This document shows positions 1 to 5,113 of a stretch of 5,113 bases of DNA, piece after piece. Origin of the DNA: Clostridiales bacterium UBA735 (lineage in GTDB: Bacteria > Bacillota > Clostridia > Oscillospirales > Oscillospiraceae); contig DBLB01000023.1 in assembly GCA_002298695.1 (NCBI GenBank), positions 15,397-20,509 on the forward strand, given 5' to 3'. Within the stretch, counting starts at the first letter, position 1, and the number at the start of each line of letters is the position of its first letter. The translations under genes were made by a program, and so were the position numbers. Under the pieces are notes generated by a model. It saw nothing but the letters and a program-made list of their open reading frames with translations. It made no database searches and had not been told where the DNA came from.

Positions 1-617
1 GAGACCGGCTCGTCGCAGACGATGAACTTCGGGTCGACCGCAAGCGCGCGGGCAATACCGATGCGCTGCCGCTGGCCGCCGGAAAACTCGTGTGCATACC
101 GGCGTGCATGCTCTGCATTCAGGCCGACATAATTCATCAGTTCGAGGATCTTTTCCCGGCGCTCTTTTTTGTTGGAGTAGAGATGATGGACATCCAGCGG
201 CTCGCCGATGATGTCCTCGACGGTCATACGCGGATCGAGCGAGGAATAGGGATCCTGGAACACCATCTGCATCTGCTTCCGGTACGGGAGCATGTTGGCA
301 TGGACTTTCTTTCCCATAACGGGCTTTCCGGCAGCATCCAGCACCGGCCGCCCCGCCTCGTCGAACTTCTCGCCGCTGTCAAACAGCACGTTCCCGCCGA
401 ACGTGATCCGTCCTGCCGTGGGGACATAGAGCTGCATCAGCGACCGGCCGACCGTTGTTTTGCCGCAGCCGGACTCACCGACAAGGCCGAGCGTCTCGCC
501 CTCGTTGATCGAGAAGGACACATCGTCGACGGCCTTGAGCGGAACGGTCTTGCCGAAGCCGGTCTTGACCGGGAAATACTGCTTCAGATGCTCCACGCGC
601 AGCAGTTCTTTGCTCAT
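1..617 (-). CDS. oppF: Peptide ABC transporter ATP-binding protein, OppF/DppF-like (partial, 3' end outside window)
   Basis: This is one of the two cytoplasmic ATPases that power an oligopeptide/dipeptide-type importer; it would pair with the OppD-like subunit encoded just upstream. 205 complete codons are visible before the left edge cuts the gene right after Walker B. Visible motifs: Walker A GESGCGKT (residues 47-54), Q-loop [11 protein letters not shown] (about 120-130), signature FSGGQRQR (178-185) and Walker B FIVCDEPV (198-205). The H-loop and C-terminal oligopeptide-transporter domain lie beyond the window. The ATG at 617-615 overlaps the upstream TGA as ATGA and has AGGAGG 9 nt ahead. 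Oddity: about 20 extra residues between Walker A and the Q-loop, containing a short repeat (EAGRPV / AAGKPV). The family is certain from motifs; the F rather than D assignment rests on position and on the GESGCGKT and [14 protein letters not shown] style. The substrate (peptide, or another small solute of this family) cannot be read from the ATPase. Confidence 0.93.
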   Translation of the reverse strand, partial: MSKELLRVEHLKQYFPVKTGFGKTVPLKAVDDVSFSINEGETLGLVGESGCGKTTVGRSLMQLYVPTAGRITFGGNVLFDSGEKFDEAGRPVLDAAGKPVMGKKVHANMLPYRKQMQMVFQDPYSSLDPRMTVEDIIGEPLDVHHLYSNKKERREKILELMNYVGLNAEHARRYAHEFSGGQRQRIGIARALAVDPKFIVCDEPV

Positions 618-1615
618 CCTTCGCAGCCTCCTTCCGCTTCCAGCATCCGTTTGATGTTCATCCAGCAGGACGCCTTATGATCGTCGTTGATCGTGATCTC
701 CTCGGGCGGCTGCTCCAGACAGATCTTCATCGCCTCGTCGCAGCGCGCGCAGAACGCGCAGCCCTTCGGCAGATTCAGTACGTTGATCGGTGTGCCCGCG
801 ATCGGCACCAGCTTTTCCTTCATGTTGTTTACATTCGGGACGGAGCGGAGCAGCCCCTTCGTGTACTCATGGCGCGGATTGTAGAAAATTTCATCCGCTG
901 TCCCGCGCTCGCAGATATGTCCGCCGTACATGACGATGATGTTGTCGCACATGTCGGCGATCACACCGAGATCATGCGTGACCAGAATGACCGCCATGCC
1001 CATTTTCTTCTGCAAACTCTGCATAAGTTCGAGGATCTGGGCCTGGATCGTCACGTCCAGTGCCGTCGTCGGTTCGTCCGCGATCAGAATATCAGGTTCG
1101 CACGCCAGCGCCATCGCGATCATGACGCGCTGGCGCATACCGCCGGACAGCTCGTGCGGATACTGCTTGATGCGCTTTTCCGGTTCGTTGATGCCGACCA
1201 GCTCCAGCATTTCAATGGCGCGTGCCGTCGACGCCTTGCCCCTGCGGTCGGTGTGCAGCTCAATGGCCTCGCGCAGCTGGTTTCCGATCGTAAAGACCGG
1301 GTTCAGGCTGGTCATCGGATCCTGGAACACGATCGAGCAGCACTTCCCGCGGAAGCCGCTCATCTGCTTTTCATTCCAGGTTGTCAGATCCTGTCCCTTA
1401 TAGAGTATGTGCCCGGAGGTAATTCTGCCGGTGTCGGCCAGAATCTGCATGATAGAATACGCCGTCACGCTCTTTCCGGAGCCGGACTCACCCACAATGC
1501 CGAGCACTTCGCCGGGATCGAGGTTGAACGATACGCCGTTGACCGCATGCACTTCGCCGGAGTCAGTAAAGAAGGAGGTGTGCAGATCCTGCACGCTCAG
1601 AAGATGTTCACTCAT
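614..1615 (-). CDS. oppD: Peptide ABC transporter ATP-binding protein, OppD/DppD-like
   Basis: ATPase subunit of the oligopeptide/dipeptide-type importer, acting on the cytoplasmic face as partner of the OppF-like protein. The 333 residues match the usual family length. Motifs: Walker A GESGSGKS (42-49), Q-loop [11 protein letters not shown] (96-106), signature LSGGMRQR (156-163), Walker B ILIADEP (176-182) with catalytic E181, D-loop ALD (185-187) and H-loop H214. The C-terminal oligopeptide-transporter domain contains a cysteine cluster (C286, C289, C292, C299, C317). Four of these match the spacing of the conserved GCxFxxRC...C...C motif linked in DppD-type proteins to an Fe-S cluster; C289 is extra. 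I chose ATG 1615 because GAGGTG sits 6 nt upstream; the in-frame ATG at 1621 and GTG at 1624 lie on or against that site. The gap to the upstream permease stop is 5 nt, and the 3' end overlaps the next gene by 4 nt. Family call is firm; substrate unknown. Confidence 0.96.
   Translation of the reverse strand: MSEHLLSVQDLHTSFFTDSGEVHAVNGVSFNLDPGEVLGIVGESGSGKSVTAYSIMQILADTGRITSGHILYKGQDLTTWNEKQMSGFRGKCCSIVFQDPMTSLNPVFTIGNQLREAIELHTDRRGKASTARAIEMLELVGINEPEKRIKQYPHELSGGMRQRVMIAMALACEPDILIADEPTTALDVTIQAQILELMQSLQKKMGMAVILVTHDLGVIADMCDNIIVMYGGHICERGTADEIFYNPRHEYTKGLLRSVPNVNNMKEKLVPIAGTPINVLNLPKGCAFCARCDEAMKICLEQPPEEITINDDHKASCWMNIKRMLEAEGGCEG
627..632 (-). promoter_or_regulatory. Ribosome binding site of the OppF-like gene
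   Basis: AGGAGG on the minus strand, 9 nt before the ATG at 617. It lies inside the last codons of the OppD-like gene, so the C-terminal residues EGG of that protein are partly dictated by this site. It fixes the OppF start at the ATGA overlap and supports translational coupling. Confidence 0.85.
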
Positions 1616-1620
1616 ATCCA

Positions 1621-2697
1621 TCACCTCTTCAGCTTCGGGTCAAATGCGTCCCGCAGACCGTCGCCGAGCAGATTGAGGCTCAGCACGATCAGACAGATCG
1701 TCAGCGCCGGGAAAATCAGCTTATACGGATAGCTCTGCAAGCCCTCGCGCGCGGCATTCGCCAGCGAACCGAGCGACGGCATCGGCGCGCGGACGCCAAG
1801 GCCGAGGAAGCTCAGGTAGCTCTCGGTGAAGATGGCGGACGGCACCTGAAGGGCCGCGGAGATGATGATGACAGACAGACAGTTCGGCAGGATATGCCGC
1901 TTGATGATACGGCCGGGCTTTGCGCCGATGGCGCGTGCTGCCAGAATGTACTCGTTCTGCTTAATGGACAAAATCTGGCCGCGGATCAGCCGCGCCATGC
2001 CGACCCAGTAGAGCAGGCCGAAGACGATGAAAATGGAGACCATATTCGTGCCGAGCTTCGCCAACGGCGACCCAGTCAGGTCGAGCACCTGGTCGAGCAC
2101 AACAGAGATCAGGATGATGACCAGCATATCCGGCAGCGAGTATATGATATCGACAATGCGCATCATGATGAGGTCGGCCCGTCCGCCGACGTAGCCGGAA
2201 ATGCTGCCGTAGATCATGCCGATGATCAGCACGATGAGGCTTGCGAATACGCCGATGCTCAGCGACACACGTGTGCCGTAGACCACACGGATGAAATAGT
2301 CGCGGCACTGTTCATCGGTGCCGAAAATATGCGGGAACCGGGTGCCGCCCTGCACGATGTACTGCTGCTCCATCTTGCTGTAGGTAAACGGAGCGAGATT
2401 TTTTGCGCCCTTGTCGCGCTTGCCGTTGATGGACATGATCTCCTCATATTTATAAGGAACGATCATCGGCGCGACGATAATGGTGATGAGGATGATGGCA
2501 AGGAGAACGAGGCTGAGCACGGCCAGAGGGTTCTTCATCAGCTTGCGCATGCCGTCGCGGAAGAACGTGGTACTCTCGCTCATGACGTCCTGCTGCTTCT
2601 TTTCCTCGTCTGTCGCCTTTTCAAATTTCTTCAGGTCGATCTGGGCGCTGAAGACCTGCTTTTTCGGGGTCACGTTCGGATCGTATTGCTTGTCCAC
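1621..2697 (-). CDS. oppC: Peptide ABC transporter permease, OppC/DppC-like
   Basis: Second integral-membrane subunit of the importer, forming the translocation channel with the OppB-like permease. It has 358 residues with a charged cytosolic N-terminus of about 55 residues, a first membrane helix around 57-80, and an extracytoplasmic loop of about 60 residues ending in the family motif FGTDEQCRDYF...YGTRVSL (125-146). The remaining helices lie at about 147-168, 183-202, 219-237, 272-290 and 327-345. The EAA loop that docks on the ATPase is visible as EYILAARAIGAKPGRIIKRH (249-268), followed by ILPN. The typical C-terminal DGLRDAFDPKLKR is present. The GTG start at 2697 is chosen because a perfect AGGAGG lies 7 nt upstream; an in-frame ATG at 2718 would put that site inside the gene and overlap the preceding stop. 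It follows the OppB-like gene by 13 nt. The N-terminal tail and first loop are somewhat long for the family but resemble variants in Clostridia. Confidence 0.95.
   Translation of the reverse strand: MDKQYDPNVTPKKQVFSAQIDLKKFEKATDEEKKQQDVMSESTTFFRDGMRKLMKNPLAVLSLVLLAIILITIIVAPMIVPYKYEEIMSINGKRDKGAKNLAPFTYSKMEQQYIVQGGTRFPHIFGTDEQCRDYFIRVVYGTRVSLSIGVFASLIVLIIGMIYGSISGYVGGRADLIMMRIVDIIYSLPDMLVIILISVVLDQVLDLTGSPLAKLGTNMVSIFIVFGLLYWVGMARLIRGQILSIKQNEYILAARAIGAKPGRIIKRHILPNCLSVIIISAALQVPSAIFTESYLSFLGLGVRAPMPSLGSLANAAREGLQSYPYKLIFPALTICLIVLSLNLLGDGLRDAFDPKLKR
1622..1629 (-). promoter_or_regulatory. Ribosome binding site of the OppD-like gene
   Basis: AAGAGGTG on the minus strand, overlapping the stop codon of the upstream permease and 6 nt before ATG 1615. 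It makes the nearby in-frame ATG (1621) and GTG (1624) unlikely starts because they lie on or directly against this site. Confidence 0.75.
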
Positions 2698-2704
2698 GCT
2701 GCGC

Positions 2705-2710
2705 CCTCCT
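2705..2710 (-). promoter_or_regulatory. Ribosome binding site deciding the OppC-like GTG start
   Basis: AGGAGG on the minus strand, immediately after the TAA stop of the OppB-like gene and 7 nt before GTG 2697. Its position rules out the ATG at 2718, which would encode MSKGGRS across the site itself. Confidence 0.85.
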
Positions 2711-3622
2711 TTACTCATATTTGATGCGCGGATCGACGACCTTATAGAGCAGGTCACAGATCAGCGTCGCAAAGACCATCAGCGTCGCGAGGAAGATCGT
2801 TGTGCCCATGATGAGCGTATAGTCGCGGTTGGTGATGGCGCTGACGAATTTGCTGCCGATGCCGCCAACGGTGAAGATGGTCTCAACGACCATGGAGCCG
2901 GTGATGATGTAGGCGATCTGCGGGCCGGCGTAGGTGATGACCGGAACGAGCGAGTTGCGCAGCGCATGCTTGAAGATGACCTTCCAGCGGCTGACGCCCT
3001 TGGCCTTTGCCGTGCGGACATAGTCCTGGCTGAGCGCGTCGAGCATGCTCGTCTTCGCCAATCTCGTGGTATAGGCCATCGGATAGGCCGCCAGAGCAAT
3101 GACCGGCAGCGTATAGTGGACGTCGGTCGTGCTCCATACCGGGACCCACCCGAGCTTGATGGCGAACACCAGCAGCAGCAGCGTTGCCAGCACGAAGCTC
3201 GGCACCGCGGTAAAGAGCGTCGAGAAGAACACGATGATCCGATCCGGCAGCTTGTTGCGCATCAGCGCCGCAACGGAGCCGAACACCACGCCGCACACCA
3301 GCGCCACCGCAATGGCCATCAGGCCGAGCTTTGCGGAGATCGGGAACGAATCCTTGAAGATGTCCGTGATATTACGCCCGTTTTTCAGCGAAACGCCGAA
3401 ATCGCCCTTGAGGACGTTTTTCATATAGGCCAGGAACTGCTCCCCGACCGGCTTGTTGAGGCCATACCGTTCCTCCAGCGCCTGAATGGTCGCCGCATCC
3501 AGCGCTTTTTCCCGGTTGAACGGGCCGCCGGGCACTGCGTGCATCAGAAAGAACGTGAGCGCACAGATGAGAAAAATCGTCAAAAGCGCAAGCAGAATCC
3601 GCTTGATCACATATCGTGTCAC
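2711..3622 (-). CDS. oppB: Peptide ABC transporter permease, OppB/DppB-like
   Basis: First membrane subunit of the importer and first gene of the operon. The 303 residues are typical of the family. The N-terminus MTRYVIKRILLALLTIFLICALTF is a classic OppB/DppB first helix (about 8-29), followed by an extracytoplasmic segment with HAVPGGPF (28-35) and ERYGLNKPVGEQF (51-63). Further helices lie at about 97-120, 130-155, 172-187, 228-249 and 270-292. The EAA loop that contacts the ATPases is at about 194-224 (DALSQDYVRTAKAKGVSRWK, then VIFKHALRNS). The C-terminus DLLYKVVDPRIKYE is typical. The start is GTG 3622, with AGGAGG 8 nt upstream; there is no competing start. It lies about 37 nt downstream of the predicted transcription start of a consensus promoter. 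OppB versus DppB and the transported solute cannot be told from the permease alone. Confidence 0.96.
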   Translation of the reverse strand: MTRYVIKRILLALLTIFLICALTFFLMHAVPGGPFNREKALDAATIQALEERYGLNKPVGEQFLAYMKNVLKGDFGVSLKNGRNITDIFKDSFPISAKLGLMAIAVALVCGVVFGSVAALMRNKLPDRIIVFFSTLFTAVPSFVLATLLLLVFAIKLGWVPVWSTTDVHYTLPVIALAAYPMAYTTRLAKTSMLDALSQDYVRTAKAKGVSRWKVIFKHALRNSLVPVITYAGPQIAYIITGSMVVETIFTVGGIGSKFVSAITNRDYTLIMGTTIFLATLMVFATLICDLLYKVVDPRIKYE

Positions 3623-3630
3623 ACCGTGAA

Positions 3631-3636
3631 CCTCCT
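3631..3636 (-). promoter_or_regulatory. Ribosome binding site of the OppB-like gene
   Basis: AGGAGG on the minus strand, 8 nt before the GTG start at 3622. This is the anti-Shine-Dalgarno match that supports initiation at GTG rather than at a later codon. Confidence 0.88.
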
Positions 3637-3666
3637 ATTTGCAAGTATCCTTTTCAAGTTTTACAT

Positions 3667-3695
3667 ATCATATCCCTTTTCTTTTCCAATGTCAA
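3667..3695 (-). promoter_or_regulatory. Sigma-A promoter of the importer operon
   Basis: On the minus strand the -35 box is TTGACA (3695-3690), the spacer is exactly 17 nt, and the -10 box is TATGAT (3672-3667), one base from the TATAAT consensus. Transcription should start near 3660, leaving a leader of about 37 nt before the GTG of the OppB-like gene. With boxes this close to consensus the basal promoter should be strong, so control by a repressor is plausible. Confidence 0.88.
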
Positions 3696-3712
3696 TCGTA
3701 AATTTCACGATT
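3694..3712. promoter_or_regulatory. Imperfect 19-bp dyad at the -35 box, candidate operator
   Basis: AATCGTAAATTTCACGATT pairs at 8 of 9 positions around a central T (the only mismatch is 3700/3706). It overlaps the outer two bases of the -35 box of the importer promoter and extends upstream. Position and symmetry fit a dimeric regulator binding site. No regulator gene is in the window, so its identity is unknown. Confidence 0.5.
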
Positions 3713-3753
3713 TTCCGAGTTTTTTCTCTCTATTTCAATCGCAAAACCGTCAA

Positions 3754-3763
3754 TTTCATGAAA
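3754..3763. repeat. Short perfect palindrome TTTCATGAAA
   Basis: A 10-bp perfect palindrome (TTTCATGAAA) within AATTTCATGAAAATT, about 60 bp upstream of the -35 box of the importer promoter. It could be a second regulator site, but in AT-rich DNA a palindrome of this size may arise by chance. Confidence 0.3.
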
Positions 3764-3900
3764 ATTCAGAATCCGCAAACCGCTGATTTGCATCATTAAA
3801 TACAAAAAATCAGAAAAATCAAATGTCCGTATACTGTGGATTCCTGAATTTTTATTTCTTTTGCCTGCAATTTACCCTTGCGTTGCTGCGCAGGTTTCGG

Positions 3901-3929
3901 TTGTTCTTTCCCGCAAAGTGTGATACACT
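3901..3929 (+). promoter_or_regulatory. Candidate promoter of the Lar-like gene
   Basis: TTGTTC (3901-3906), a 17-nt spacer and TACACT (3924-3929), with TG one base before the -10 (extended -10, TGATACACT). Predicted transcription start is about 3936, just ahead of the ribosome binding site, giving a very short leader. The match is weaker than that of the importer promoter. Confidence 0.55.
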
Positions 3930-3941
3930 ATGAAAAGAATA

Positions 3942-3948
3942 AAGGAGG
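3942..3948 (+). promoter_or_regulatory. Ribosome binding site of the Lar-like gene
   Basis: AAGGAGG, 8 nt before ATG 3957. It decides against the in-frame ATG at 3930, which lies upstream of this site, directly abuts the predicted -10 box, and has no ribosome binding site of its own. Confidence 0.85.
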
Positions 3949-3956
3949 CATGCAAA

Positions 3957-4187
3957 ATGCAGTTGGATCCGATTTATGAAATTGAACTGGAAGACTGCCC
4001 GTTCTGCGGCGGCGTCGGCGCGATGCAGGACGAAAGCGGCTGGTGCATCTATGTAGAATGTCCGGACTGCGGCGCGCACACAGCGTACACCGCTTACCAG
4101 ACCCCGGAAGACCGTCTTCAGGCAGCAAAGACCGCCGCGCAGCTCTGGCACGTCGGCAAGGTCATCGGCCCCGGCGTCGGCGACTGA
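3957..4187 (+). CDS. Small Lar-like zinc-ribbon protein
   Basis: A 76-residue protein resembling the Lar restriction-alleviation family of small zinc ribbons. Visible signature: LEDCPFCGG (residues 11-19) and VECPDCGA (33-40), giving a CxxC...CxxC set (C14, C17, C35, C38) fit to bind one zinc. An aromatic W29 precedes the second knuckle, and a C-terminal helix with AAQLWHVGK (60-68) stands where the family has its A..AWN.R motif. Lar proteins are known from the Rac prophage, where Lar modulates type I restriction-modification, but most chromosomal homologues have no proven role, so I infer no function beyond zinc binding. The gene is alone, with its own promoter and a terminator hairpin 13 nt after the stop. 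No phage, restriction or methylase gene is visible nearby. C30 is an additional cysteine outside the pattern. Confidence 0.85.
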   Translation: MQLDPIYEIELEDCPFCGGVGAMQDESGWCIYVECPDCGAHTAYTAYQTPEDRLQAAKTAAQLWHVGKVIGPGVGD

Positions 4188-4200
4188 TCTCTTTGCATAG

Positions 4201-4244
4201 AAAAATCCCCCTCCGTATGTTATACCATACAGAGGGGAATTTTT
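4201..4244. terminator. Bidirectional rho-independent terminator
   Basis: A long inverted repeat: AAAAATCCCCCTCCGTATG (4201-4219), loop TTATAC, then CATACAGAGGGGAATTTTT (4226-4244). The arms pair at 17 of 19 positions, with mismatches at 4214/4231 and 4207/4238. The A tract on one side and T tract on the other give a U-rich tail in both directions. It can terminate the Lar-like gene (stop at 4187) and the convergent HD-domain gene (stop at 4259). Confidence 0.93.
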
Positions 4245-4258
4245 ATGACGTCCTCGCC

Positions 4259-4831
4259 TTATATCGCCTGCTGCGCCGCGGCGATCTTCGCCTTTGTGTC
4301 GTCCCGGATGGCCTCGCGCAGTGCGCGCAGCACCGGCGACCACGCGACCACGTCATCCGCATACGTCATGTTGAGCGCATACTCGTGCGGCTCCCACGTC
4401 GCAATGTCCGACTCGTTGTGCTGTACAATGGCCTCCAGCTTGTCCAGCGACTTGTAGAGCCTGGCCTCCGGCGTCTCGAGCGCGATCATCTCGCGGTAGA
4501 GCTCCGCCATTTCCCCGGAAACAGTCTCCGGCAGTCTCCGCACCCATGCCATCAGCTCCGCTTCCTCGCGCGCCTCATCCGCTTCCGTCTTGGCAAACGT
4601 CGGGATGTCCCCGATGAAGCATTCGCCGAGATCGTGGATCAGACACATCCGGATGACCTTGTCGATGTCGACCTCCGGAAAATCATCCTTCATCCAGAAC
4701 GCCATCAGCGCGATGCGCCAGCTGTGCTCCGCGACCGACTCGTGCCGCCCGCCGGACGTATAGCAGTGCCGCGTCTCATCCTTCAGCCGCTCCGCCACAT
4801 GCATCGCGTCCAATAAAGCTCTCGCTTCCAT
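4259..4831 (-). CDS. HD-domain phosphohydrolase (YfbR/HDDC2-like, COG1896 type)
   Basis: A 190-residue soluble HD-superfamily metal-dependent hydrolase. Key residues: H36 in ESVAEHSWRIALMAF (31-45), the HD pair H66-D67 in CLIHDLGECFIGDIPTF (63-79), with E70 and D75 as in YfbR-type enzymes, and the distal metal ligand D130 in KSLDKLEAIVQHNESD (127-142). Characterised relatives are 5'-deoxynucleotidases acting on deoxynucleoside monophosphates, so a nucleotide-pool role is plausible, but the substrate is not shown here. ATG 4831 is preferred because AGGGGAG lies 6 nt upstream; longer in-frame versions run back into radA. It starts 16 nt after the radA stop, so the two are probably in one transcript, ending at the shared hairpin at 4201-4244. 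The family is clear; the exact enzyme activity is uncertain. Confidence 0.9.
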   Translation of the reverse strand: MEARALLDAMHVAERLKDETRHCYTSGGRHESVAEHSWRIALMAFWMKDDFPEVDIDKVIRMCLIHDLGECFIGDIPTFAKTEADEAREEAELMAWVRRLPETVSGEMAELYREMIALETPEARLYKSLDKLEAIVQHNESDIATWEPHEYALNMTYADDVVAWSPVLRALREAIRDDTKAKIAAAQQAI

Positions 4832-4837
4832 ATCCCT

Positions 4838-4844
4838 CTCCCCT
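4838..4844 (-). promoter_or_regulatory. Ribosome binding site of the HD-domain gene
   Basis: AGGGGAG on the minus strand, in the 16-nt gap after the radA stop and 6 nt before ATG 4831. It is a weaker match than the AGGAGG sites of the importer operon, but correctly spaced. It decides the start against extensions into radA. Confidence 0.65.
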
Positions 4845-4847
4845 TTT

Positions 4848-5113
4848 TCAGACCGGCAGCGCGAATTCGATCGCCTCCCGGATATTCCGCACCCGCACGA
4901 CCTCAAGGCCGTCCGGGATCTGCACACTGCCTGTCCCGTGCCGCGGGATCAGGCACTTTTTGAATCCAATGCGTGCCGCCTCGCCGAGCCGCTGCTGCAA
5001 GCTCAGCACCGAGCGCACCTCGCCCGTCAGCCCGACCTCGCCGATGGCCGTCACGTCGGAGTCCATCGGCTTGTCGCGGTAGCTCGACGCCACGGCCAGC
5101 ACCAGTGCGAGGT
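4848..5113 (-). CDS. radA: DNA repair protein RadA/Sms, C-terminal part (5' end outside window)
   Basis: The last 87 residues of RadA, the RecA-like ATPase that helps process recombination intermediates (branch migration, D-loop extension in transformation). The window contains only part of its C-terminal Lon-protease-like domain. Diagnostic stretch: LALVLAVASSYRDKP, then DSDVTAIGEVGLTGEVRSV and RLGEAARIGFKKCLIPR, ending EVVRVRNIREAIEFALPV. The GEVGLTGEVR block is highly characteristic of RadA. The N-terminal zinc finger, Walker A and KNRFG motif would be to the right of the window and cannot be checked. The reading frame is open to the right edge, so there is no sign of truncation apart from the window boundary. 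Followed after 16 nt by the HD-domain gene. Confidence 0.95.
   Translation of the reverse strand, partial: LALVLAVASSYRDKPMDSDVTAIGEVGLTGEVRSVLSLQQRLGEAARIGFKKCLIPRHGTGSVQIPDGLEVVRVRNIREAIEFALPV

Larger units (their letters stand above)
3623..3956. other. Divergent AT-rich intergenic region between the importer operon and the zinc-ribbon gene
   Basis: About 330 bases without a gene, much more AT-rich than the flanking coding DNA. From left to right it holds the OppB ribosome binding site, the minus-strand sigma-A promoter, the 19-bp dyad, a second TCAATCGCAAA element, a TTTCATGAAA palindrome, a run of A-rich repeats (about 3795-3825), and the plus-strand promoter and ribosome binding site of the small gene. 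No tRNA, rRNA or recognised riboswitch structure was seen. Any open frames here show no plausible protein. Confidence 0.8.

Noticed and set aside
677..1732. Long plus-strand open frame (351 codons) opposite the OppD-like gene
   Set aside because: It is antisense to a gene with all ABC ATPase motifs, is rich in H, R and D as expected of the complement of GC-rich coding DNA, and has no recognisable domain.
3613..3632. Small hairpin around the GTG start of the OppB-like gene (TCAC/GTGA)
   Set aside because: Only four pairs with a three-base loop; too weak to claim translational control.
2480..3799. Plus-strand open frame of 439 codons opposite the two permeases
   Set aside because: Antisense to OppB/OppC-like genes; the translation is low-complexity, rich in R, D, E and H, with no domain. 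It is a GC-skew shadow.
3784..3830. Possible second minus-strand promoter in the A/T-rich stretch (TTGATT-17-TTAATG)
   Set aside because: Both boxes are poor matches, and AT-rich DNA gives such hits by chance; the consensus promoter at 3667-3695 is sufficient.
3863..3894. CCTGC...GCAGG inverted repeat and CTGCGCAG palindrome upstream of the plus-strand promoter
   Set aside because: Short arms and a long interval; no poly-T tail and no conserved riboswitch features.
3930..3956. Longer start for the Lar-like protein at ATG 3930
   Set aside because: The AAGGAGG site at 3942-3948 would lie inside the gene and the ATG directly abuts the predicted -10 box, so the start at 3957 is preferred.
3852..4343. 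Minus-strand open frame across the Lar-like gene
   Set aside because: It is antisense to a better supported gene and crosses both the terminator and the promoter region; the translation resembles no family.
1..5113. CRISPR arrays, insertion sequences, tRNA or rRNA genes, attachment sites
   Set aside because: I looked for regularly spaced repeats, transposase motifs, terminal inverted repeats and tRNA-like structures and saw none.

Overview
The window looks like chromosomal DNA of a moderately GC-rich member of the Bacillota, most likely a Clostridia/Oscillospirales-type gut anaerobe. The taxon is inferred from protein style, strong AGGAGG ribosome binding sites, frequent GTG starts and a consensus sigma-A promoter; it is not proven. 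Coding DNA is GC-rich and the main intergenic region is clearly AT-rich.

Left part (1-3622, minus strand): an oligopeptide/dipeptide-type ABC importer operon read right to left. Two membrane permeases come first (OppB/DppB-like, then OppC/DppC-like), followed by two ATPases (OppD/DppD-like, then OppF/DppF-like). The last gene is cut by the left edge. The genes are tightly packed (13-nt gap, 5-nt gap, 4-nt ATGA overlap), and the ribosome binding sites of the second, third and fourth genes sit in or across the end of the gene before, which suggests translational coupling. No solute-binding protein gene lies upstream of the first permease, so it must be beyond the left edge or elsewhere.

Middle (3623-3956): a divergent AT-rich intergenic region. 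On the minus strand it carries an exact TTGACA-17-TATGAT promoter for the importer operon, with a 19-bp imperfect dyad touching the -35 box (likely operator) and further repeat motifs upstream. On the plus strand a weaker promoter with an extended -10 drives a 76-residue Lar-like zinc-ribbon protein (3957-4187).

Right part (4188-5113): a strong hairpin with A and T tracts on both sides serves as a bidirectional terminator between the convergent small gene and an HD-domain phosphohydrolase (4259-4831, minus). That gene follows, 16 nt downstream, the 3' end of radA (DNA repair ATPase, cut by the right edge); the two are probably co-transcribed.

Nothing here forms a clearly new biological system. 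The points most worth a second look are the dyad at the importer promoter, an unusual insert with an internal repeat in the OppF-like ATPase, and the stand-alone Lar-like gene outside any visible phage context.
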